Shown here: piece by piece, positions 13,437 to 18,720 of the stretch
Numbering within the stretch: position 1 is the stretch's first letter
Layout: each line of letters begins with the position of its first letter
NCBI GenBank assembly: GCA_041567315.1
Contig: JBFGCA010000098.1
Span: 1 to 18,720 of the forward strand
DNA from: JBFGCA01 sp041567315
GTDB taxonomy: Bacteria > Acidobacteriota > Thermoanaerobaculia > Multivoradales > JAHEKO01
DNA length: 18,720 nucleotides
Reading direction: 5' to 3'
Program-made: the position numbers and the translations under genes
The notes under the pieces: generated by a model
The model's input: the letters and a program-made list of their open reading frames with translations, nothing else
What the model was told of the DNA's origin: nothing
Database searches by the model: none

Positions 13437-13620
13437 CTAGCCTGCACTTGTCACCGGGTCGCTCGGCGAGCGGGCGCAGGCGCCTGAAGATGCGGGGCTT
13501 ACCGACGGAGCGCACCACAGGCGTACTCGAAGTACGTCGAGGATGCCCGACCGAGGAAAGTCCCGCAGATTCAGGCGCATCCGCCCGCGCAGCAGTGAGC
13601 CGGTGAGAAGTGCAGGCTAG
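13437..13620. repeat. Palindromic structured intergenic repeat, copy B
   Basis: 184-base imperfect palindrome filling the rsmA-ftsK gap. Outer arms 13437-13457 and 13600-13620 pair at 20 of 21 positions and begin and end with CTAG. Inner stems: GCGGGCG (13470) with CGCCCGC (13582), GCGCCTGAA (13480) with TTCAGGCGC (13570), TGCGGG (13491) with CCCGCA (13562). The tip is CGTAC-TCGAA-GTACG (13522-13536). Read on the minus strand, the tip is flanked by TCCTCGA and CCTG, as in the copy at 18443-18551. It has no coding potential that I can support. It may be a dispersed element or an RNA-level structure. Confidence 0.85.
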
Positions 13621-13622
13621 GG

Positions 13623-16070
13623 TTGACTGCCCGAGGAAGGACCGAGCTGGCCAGATCCGCCCCCAGCCCACGCCGTAAGGCTCCCACCGACCGACCGCGC
13701 CTGCCGCCGGGCAAAGGCAGCGAGCTGATCGGTCTGCTGCTGCTGCTCCTGGGCCTGCTGATCGCGGCCAGTCTGCTGACCTACAACCCACGCGATCCGA
13801 GCCTGTTCCTGCGTGCCGCCGAGCCGCGTCCGGTCGACAACCTGGTGGGCCAGGCCGGCGCCCAGATTGCGGCCCTGGCCTTCAACCTCATGGGTCCGGC
13901 TTCGCTGCTGCTGCCGATCCTCCTGCTGCTGGCGGCCTGGCGCCGCCTCTGGCGGCGGGCCGCGCCGCGGGTGGCGGGCCGGGGGGTGGGCGCCATGCTC
14001 AGTCTGGTGGCGCTGCCCTTCCTGCTCGAGCTGACGCTGCGCGAGGTGCCGTGGCGGGGCTCGCCGGTGGCGGCCGGCGGGGTCGTCGGCCGGCTGCTGG
14101 CTCAGAGCCTGGAGCCGACGATGGGCTTTGCCGGGGCGCTGCTGCTGGCGGTGGGGATGCTGGCCATCGGCGGCGCGCTGCTCGTGCAGTCCACCCTCGG
14201 TGAGGTGCTGGCGGCCTGGGGCCGGCGGTTGACCGCCGCCCGCGAGCGCCTGGCGGTGGCCTGGGCACGGCGGCGCGAGCGGCTGGACCGCGAGCGGTCG
14301 CGCCGCCGGGTGATGGCCAAGCACCTGGAGCTGCGCGGCGCTGAGGGCGCCGCCCGGCGGCCGGAGCCGGCCGCCGGCCTGCCGCTGCGGGTGACCGAGA
14401 AGCCCGGCGAGGGCGGGTTCTCGCTGCGCCGGGTGCGGGGCGCGGTGCCGCCTGCGACGGTCCCGGTTACGGCCGCCGGCACCGCCCCCGAAGCGGCCGC
14501 GACGCCCGCGGTGTTGACGGCCCCGCCGCCGGCGCCCCCCGAGCCGCCGCAGCAGAAGATCCCCTTCCCCAAGCCACCCGCCAAGCCGGGAACCCTGCCG
14601 CCGCTCAATCTCCTCGTCCTCGAGGAGGCGGCGCCGGCCATCGAGGAGAGCGAGCTGGTGCGGCTCGGCGAGCTGATCCGCAGCCGCTGCGCCGAGTTCG
14701 GGGTCGACGGCACGGTCGAGGCGATCAGCCCGGGCCCGGTGATCACCGTCTTCGAGTTCCAGCCGGCGCCGGGAGTCAAGGTGAGCCAGATCGTCAACCT
14801 GCAGGACGACCTGGCACTGGCGCTCAAGGCCGAGGCGGTGCGCATCGACCGGCTGCCCGGGCGCTCGACGCTGGGCATCGAGGTTCCCAACCGCGAGCGG
14901 ACGCTGATCCACCTCGGGCCGCTGCTCGCCCGCGAGCCGTTCCGCCGCGCCCCGTCGCCGCTGACCCTGGCTCTCGGCACCACTATCCACGGTGAGCCCT
15001 ACTACGCCGACCTCGCCACCATGCCCCACCTGCTGGTCGCCGGCGCCACCGGCTCCGGCAAGAGTGTCGGCCTGCAGAGCATGATCACCTCGATCATCTA
15101 CAAGGCGGTCCGCGACCAGGTGCAGTTCATCTTCATCGACCCCAAGCGGATCGAGCTGGGGGTCTACGGGCACATCCCGCACCTCAAGGCCGAGGTGGTG
15201 GTGGAGCCCAAGAAGGCGGCCAACGCGCTGCGCTGGGCCGTGGCCGAGATGGAGCGGCGCTACCGGCTGCTGGCCGAGGCCCACGTGCGCTCGATCGACT
15301 ACTACAACCGGGCGATCGGAGACCCCCAGGTCCAGCGGCGGCTGGCGCTGAGCGAAGGCGAGGGCCTGCTCGAGGCCGCCGACCTCAAGCCGCTGCCGTA
15401 CTACGTAGTGGTGATCGACGAGCTGGCCGACCTGATGATGGTGGCCTCGGCCGAGGTGGAGTCGTCGATCGCGCGGCTCGCCCAGATGGCCCGGGCGGTG
15501 GGCATCCACCTGATCGTCGCCACCCAGCGGCCCTCGGTGGACGTGCTCACCGGCACCATCAAGGCCAACTTCCCGTGCCGCATCTCCTACGCCACCGCTT
15601 CGCGGCACGACTCGCGGACCATCCTCGACACGGTGGGCGCCGAGAAGCTGCTGGGCAAGGGCGACCTGCTGTTCATGCCGCCGGGCACCTCGCGCATCCT
15701 GCGGCTCCACGGCGCCTACGTCACCGAGCAGGAGACCGCGGCGCTGGTGCGCTGGCTCAAGCGACAGGGGAGTCCCGACCTCGATCCGGCGGTGCTGGCG
15801 CCGCCCGAAGAGGAGCGTGGCGCGCAGGCCGCCGGCGGTGGCGACGACGAGCTGTTCGACGAGGCCGCCCGGCTGGTGGTCGAGCAGCAGCAGGCCTCGG
15901 CGAGCTTCCTCCAGCGGCGGCTGCGGATCGGCTTCTCGCGCGCCGCGCGGCTGATCGACATCATGGAGCAGGAGGGCCTGCTGGGGCCGCCACAGGGCAG
16001 CAAGCCGCGCGAGGTGCTGGTCAAGGCCGACTACTTCGCCGAGCTGGACCGCGCCCGCGAGGAGCTGTAG
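13623..16070 (+). CDS. ftsK: DNA translocase FtsK/SpoIIIE
   Basis: 815 residues. The N-terminal membrane domain has about four helices (roughly 35-52, 80-106, 121-139, 165-190). A Pro/Ala-rich linker runs to about 325. The motor has the alpha/beta region (VEAISPGPVITVFEF), Walker A GATGSGKS at 474-481, Walker B VVVIDELADLM at 595-605, and TQRPSVDVLTGTIKANFP. The gamma winged-helix domain (about 742-802) reads DNA polarity signals. The protein pumps chromosomal DNA through the closing septum. The linker is short compared with E. coli FtsK. The start is uncertain: TTG 13623 sits two bases after the palindromic repeat, whereas GAGGAAGG at 13633-13640 lies six bases before an in-frame CTG at 13647. 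Confidence 0.94.
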   Translation: MTARGRTELARSAPSPRRKAPTDRPRLPPGKGSELIGLLLLLLGLLIAASLLTYNPRDPSLFLRAAEPRPVDNLVGQAGAQIAALAFNLMGPASLLLPILLLLAAWRRLWRRAAPRVAGRGVGAMLSLVALPFLLELTLREVPWRGSPVAAGGVVGRLLAQSLEPTMGFAGALLLAVGMLAIGGALLVQSTLGEVLAAWGRRLTAARERLAVAWARRRERLDRERSRRRVMAKHLELRGAEGAARRPEPAAGLPLRVTEKPGEGGFSLRRVRGAVPPATVPVTAAGTAPEAAATPAVLTAPPPAPPEPPQQKIPFPKPPAKPGTLPPLNLLVLEEAAPAIEESELVRLGELIRSRCAEFGVDGTVEAISPGPVITVFEFQPAPGVKVSQIVNLQDDLALALKAEAVRIDRLPGRSTLGIEVPNRERTLIHLGPLLAREPFRRAPSPLTLALGTTIHGEPYYADLATMPHLLVAGATGSGKSVGLQSMITSIIYKAVRDQVQFIFIDPKRIELGVYGHIPHLKAEVVVEPKKAANALRWAVAEMERRYRLLAEAHVRSIDYYNRAIGDPQVQRRLALSEGEGLLEAADLKPLPYYVVVIDELADLMMVASAEVESSIARLAQMARAVGIHLIVATQRPSVDVLTGTIKANFPCRISYATASRHDSRTILDTVGAEKLLGKGDLLFMPPGTSRILRLHGAYVTEQETAALVRWLKRQGSPDLDPAVLAPPEEERGAQAAGGGDDELFDEAARLVVEQQQASASFLQRRLRIGFSRAARLIDIMEQEGLLGPPQGSKPREVLVKADYFAELDRAREEL

Positions 16071-16099
16071 TCCCCGCACCGTGGGGGCACGGAGGGCGG

Positions 16100-17041
16100 G
16101 TGGCGGGGCGGCTGCTCTTCTTCGGGACGCCGGCCTTCGCGGTGCCGACGCTGGAGGCGCTGTGCGCCGCCGGCCGCGCGCCGCTGGCGGTGGTCACCCA
16201 GCCGGCGCGCCCGGCCGGCCGCGGCCGCCGGGACCGCCAGCCGCCGGTCGCCGAATGGGCGCTGGCCCGCGGCCTCGAGCTGTCGCAGCCGGAGCGGGTC
16301 CGCGACCCGGCGTTCCTCGAGCGGGCGGCGGCGCTGGCGCCCGAGGTCGCGGTGGTGGTGGCCTTCGGTCAGATCTTCCCTCCCGCCCTGTTGCGGATTC
16401 CCGTGCACGGCTGCATCAACCTCCACGCCTCGCTGCTGCCGCGCCATCGCGGCGCGGCCCCGGTGCAGGCGGCGCTGCTGGCCGGCGACCGCCGTACCGG
16501 GGTGACCACGATGCTGATGGAGGAGGGCCTGGACACCGGCCCGACCCTGCTCCAGCAGGGCACCCCGATCGCTCCTCGCGAGACCGCTGGCGAGTTGGCG
16601 GAGCGGCTGGCCGCTCTGGGCGCCGGTCTGATGGTGCGGACGCTCGACGCCCTGGCGGCGGGCCGGCTCGAGCCCCGGCCGCAGGTGGAGAGCGAGGCCA
16701 CCTACGCGCCGCGGCTGCGGCGCGAGGACGGGGCGGTCGACTGGAGCCTCGAGGCGGAGCGGCTGTTCGACCGCTTGCGGGCGCTCACCCCGTGGCCGGG
16801 TCTCCACGCCGTGCTCCGCGACCGGCCCGTCAAGCTGCTGTGGGGGCGGCCGGCCGGGGCCGCCGGGCGCGACGCGCCGCCGGGGACGATCCTCGGCATC
16901 CAGGATGAGCGGCTGCTGGTGGCCTGCGGCGGCGGCAGCGCCTTTGCCGTCGACCGCCTGCAGCGGCCCGGCCGGCGGGCCCTCCCGGCCCCGGAGTTCG
17001 CCAACGGCGAGCGGCTGCGGCCGGGAGAGCGCTTCGGGTGA
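16100..17041 (+). CDS. fmt: Methionyl-tRNA formyltransferase
   Basis: 313 residues. Formylates the initiator methionyl-tRNA from 10-formyl-tetrahydrofolate. The catalytic signature N107, H109 and D145 is seen in CINLHASLLPRHRGAAPVQAALLAGD and MEEGLDTGP; the N-terminal Rossmann start is RLLFFGTPAFAVPTLEAL, and a C-terminal OB-like domain begins near TYAPRLRREDGAVDWS. Start GTG 16100 is set by GGAGG at 16091-16095; upstream in-frame sequence is antisense or out-of-frame with ftsK. It begins 29 bases after ftsK and overlaps rsmB by four bases (GTGA). The usual neighbour def (peptide deformylase) is not in the window. Confidence 0.95.
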   Translation: MAGRLLFFGTPAFAVPTLEALCAAGRAPLAVVTQPARPAGRGRRDRQPPVAEWALARGLELSQPERVRDPAFLERAAALAPEVAVVVAFGQIFPPALLRIPVHGCINLHASLLPRHRGAAPVQAALLAGDRRTGVTTMLMEEGLDTGPTLLQQGTPIAPRETAGELAERLAALGAGLMVRTLDALAAGRLEPRPQVESEATYAPRLRREDGAVDWSLEAERLFDRLRALTPWPGLHAVLRDRPVKLLWGRPAGAAGRDAPPGTILGIQDERLLVACGGGSAFAVDRLQRPGRRALPAPEFANGERLRPGERFG

Positions 17042-18396
17042 GCGCCGCCCGGCGCCCCCGCGGCCGGGACGTGGGCCGTGACGCCCGCTCGGTGGCGGCG
17101 GCGGTTCTCGACCGGCTGGAGGCCTCGCGGGCGCCGGCCGGCGACCTGGTCGAGCGTCGGGCCGCGGGTCTCGACGAGCGGGACCGGCGGCTGGCACGCG
17201 AGCTGGTCTCCGGGGTGCTGCGCTGGCGCCGGCGGCTCGACCAGGTGCTGGCGGCGGCCGGTGGCCGCCCGCCGGAGCGGATCCAGCGCGAGCTGCTGGC
17301 GCCGCTGCGGATCGGCGCCTACCAGCTTCTGTTCCTCTCCCGGGTCCCGGCCCACGCCGCCGTCGACCGCGCCGTCGAGGAGGCCCGCCGCCGCACCCAC
17401 CCGGGCGGCGCCGGCTTCGTCAACGCGGTGCTGCGGCGGGTGGCGGCGGCGCCCGACCCGGCCGCCTGGCCGGTGGCCGAGCGCGATCCGCGCCGTCGGC
17501 TGGCGGTCGAGGCCAGCCATCCGGATTTCCTGGTCTTCCGCTGGCTCGAGCGCTGGGGCGAGGAGCGCACCCGGCGGCTGCTCGAGGCCAACAACACCCC
17601 CCGGCCGATGCACCTGCTGGCCTTCCGGGCGCGCGGCGGGCGGGAGGCCCTGGCCGCTCGGCTGGCCGCCGAGCGGGTCGCGACCGGGCCCTCGGCGCTG
17701 GCGCCGCAGGGCCTCGTGGTCCGCCGCGGCGATCCCCTGGCCGGCGACTCGTTCCGCCGCGGCGAGCTGTACCTCCAGGACGAGGCCGGTCAGGCGGCGG
17801 CGCTGCTGCCGCCGCCGCGGCCCGGCGAGCGGGTGCTGGACGCCGCTGCCGCCCCGGGCGGCAAGGGCCTGGCGCTGGCGGCCTACGAGCCGTCGGTCTC
17901 GGTGACGGCGGCGGACGCCTCGCTCGGCCGTCTGCGGCTGCTGGCCGCCAACCTCGAGCGCCTGCGCCTGGTCTGGCCGCTGCTGGCGGCCGACGCCGGC
18001 CACCCGCCGCTGCCGGCCGTCTTCGACCGGGTGGTCCTCGACCTGCCCTGCACCGGCACCGGCACGCTCCGCAAGCATCCCGAGCTCAAGTGGCGGGTGA
18101 GCGCCGGCGAGCTGCGGCGGCTGGCGCGGCACGGTCTCCGGCTGCTGACCGGGGCCGCGGCGGCGGTTCGCCCCGGCGGTCTGCTGGCGGTCATCACCTG
18201 TTCCCTGGAGCCGGAGGAGAACGAGCAGGTGGTCGAGGCCTTCGTGGCGGGGCATCAGGGCTTTGCCCTGCAGGCGCTCGACGAGGGCCCGGACGGCGAA
18301 TGGCGGACCCACCTGGAGACCCCGCACCGTTGGCGCGTCCTGCCCGCCGGCGACCACGACGGCTACACGGTCTCGCTCCTTCGCCGCCGGGCCTGA
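17038..18396 (+). CDS. rsmB: 16S rRNA m5C967 methyltransferase
   Basis: 452 residues: an N-terminal NusB-like RNA-binding domain (about 15-135, with LARELVSGVLRWRRRLD and GGAGFVNAVLRR) followed by the Rossmann methyltransferase. SAM and catalytic motifs are LDAAAAPGGKG at 268-277, DLPCTGTGTLRKHPELKW with C338, and TCSLEPEENEQVV with catalytic C388. The family usually reads DACAAPGGK and DAPCSGTG, so this copy has small substitutions but keeps both cysteines. It is translationally coupled to fmt, the common fmt-rsmB pairing. A hairpin follows within five bases of the stop. Confidence 0.94.
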   Translation: MSAARRPRGRDVGRDARSVAAAVLDRLEASRAPAGDLVERRAAGLDERDRRLARELVSGVLRWRRRLDQVLAAAGGRPPERIQRELLAPLRIGAYQLLFLSRVPAHAAVDRAVEEARRRTHPGGAGFVNAVLRRVAAAPDPAAWPVAERDPRRRLAVEASHPDFLVFRWLERWGEERTRRLLEANNTPRPMHLLAFRARGGREALAARLAAERVATGPSALAPQGLVVRRGDPLAGDSFRRGELYLQDEAGQAAALLPPPRPGERVLDAAAAPGGKGLALAAYEPSVSVTAADASLGRLRLLAANLERLRLVWPLLAADAGHPPLPAVFDRVVLDLPCTGTGTLRKHPELKWRVSAGELRRLARHGLRLLTGAAAAVRPGGLLAVITCSLEPEENEQVVEAFVAGHQGFALQALDEGPDGEWRTHLETPHRWRVLPAGDHDGYTVSLLRRRA

Positions 18397-18400
18397 TCTC

Positions 18401-18428
18401 CACCACGGACTGCTAGCAGCCCGTGGTG
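18401..18428 (+). terminator. Hairpin directly after rsmB, at the start of the repeat array
   Basis: Arms CACCACGGACTGCT (18401-18414) and AGCAGCCCGTGGTG (18415-18428) pair with one mismatch and essentially no spacer, followed by GAAAATC rather than a T-run. It may terminate the fmt-rsmB transcript, but it is the junction between two repeat arms: a right arm followed by the left arm of the next element. Confidence 0.5.
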
Positions 18429-18581
18429 AAAATCCGCCCGCCCGGCTGGCGGCGGGGCGGAGCCGTCTGCGGCGTTGCCGCTCCTCGACAATGGCTCGGC
18501 ATTGCCTGCCTCGCGTCGCCTGGCATCCGGCCCCGCCGCGCTTGCCAGCCGACCCGACCGACTTCCACCACGGACTGCCAG
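18415..18581. repeat. Palindromic structured repeat, copy C
   Basis: 167 bases bounded by imperfect terminal inverted repeats (18415-18435 and 18561-18581), the same arm family as copy A. Inside is a 109-base hairpin: CGGCTGGC (18443) with GCCAGCCG (18544); GGCGGGGC (18451) with GCCCCGCC (18530); GGA/TCC and TGC/GCA; GGCG (18471) with CGCC (18517), two bases bulged; tip stem CAATG (18489) with CATTG (18500). TCCTCGA precedes the tip stem and CCTG follows it, as in copy B. No coding potential seen. Confidence 0.8.
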
Positions 18582-18720
18582 TGTCCCGTGCGGCAAGTTC
18601 CTTTACATTCGAGCGGCGCTGCATCCCGCTGGGCGGCGTTGCTCCTCGGTCGCATATGGCCTCGATATGCTCGCTCGTCGCGCCTTGCCCAGCGGGCGCT
18701 TCGCCGCTCTCGATGTGGCA
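18580..18720. repeat. Palindromic structured repeat, copy D (runs off window)
   Basis: Tandem neighbour of copy C, about 165 bases later by the shared CACCACGG junction (18401 and 18566). A degenerate left arm (about 14 of 21 positions) at 18580-18600 is followed by a 112-base hairpin: ACAT (18605) with ATGT (18713), GAGCGGCG (18611) with CGCCGCTC (18702), CCCGCTGGGC (18625) with GCCCAGCGGG (18687), GGCG with CGCC with a two-base bulge, and tip GCATAT (18652) with ATATGC (18665). The right arm would lie beyond the window. Confidence 0.75.

Noticed and set aside
13437..13620. Insertion sequence or CRISPR
   Set aside because: No transposase frame inside and no regular spacer-repeat pattern; a single long palindrome.
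11317..13791. 824-codon extension of the GGDEF protein
   Set aside because: The extension is antisense to rsmA and copy B of the repeat; the GAF domain is complete from the ATG at 12453.
18401..18720. Integron attC sites
   Set aside because: Although the repeats are imperfect palindromes in tandem, I find no GTTRRRY core or its complement at the ends and no cassette ORFs between units.

Overview
The window is bacterial chromosome, very GC-rich, with G or C at nearly every third codon position. Genes are tightly packed, start codons include GTG and probably TTG, and long open frames on the opposite strand are shadows of real genes. A futalosine-pathway menaquinone gene (mqnC), an FtsK translocase, a GAF-GGDEF protein, a lysine 6-aminotransferase/ALDH7 pair and a large secreted TPR protein would fit an environmental Acidobacteriota-like organism (for example Thermoanaerobaculia). 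That placement is an impression from memory, not a computed result. I see no rRNA, tRNA, CRISPR array, phage gene or transposase.

Layout. 1-1776 (+): a possible broken tail of mqnA, then mqnC and a SnoaL-like protein. 1777-3070 (-): an 18-codon ORF with a strong ribosome binding site, a DinB-fold protein, and a thioredoxin-like [2Fe-2S] ferredoxin. 3319-6097 (+): three genes overlapping by 4 bases, encoding a small membrane protein, a sodium:solute symporter and a diacylglycerol-kinase-type lipid kinase. 6111-12453 (-): a secreted TPR protein, ALDH7-type aldehyde dehydrogenase, L-lysine 6-aminotransferase, and a GAF-GGDEF protein. 12562-18396 (+): rsmA, ftsK, fmt and rsmB, the last two overlapping. 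18400-18720: the start of a tandem array of structured repeats that runs off the window.

How the genes work together. Lat and ALDH7 are consecutive steps of lysine to 2-aminoadipate (lysine -> aminoadipate semialdehyde/piperideine-6-carboxylate -> aminoadipate). rsmA, fmt and rsmB serve ribosome maturation and translation initiation, with ftsK (chromosome segregation) between them. The symporter, its small membrane partner and the lipid kinase look like one transcript.

The least ordinary content is non-coding. Palindromic intergenic repeats occur at 2638-2685, 13437-13620, 18415-18581 and 18580-18720. Three of them share a core around TCCTCG followed by a short stem-loop whose stem sequence differs between copies while pairing is kept. 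The last two are tandem with a period of about 165 bases. Together with the 18-residue peptide gene at 1839-1895, these are the best candidates for something undescribed.
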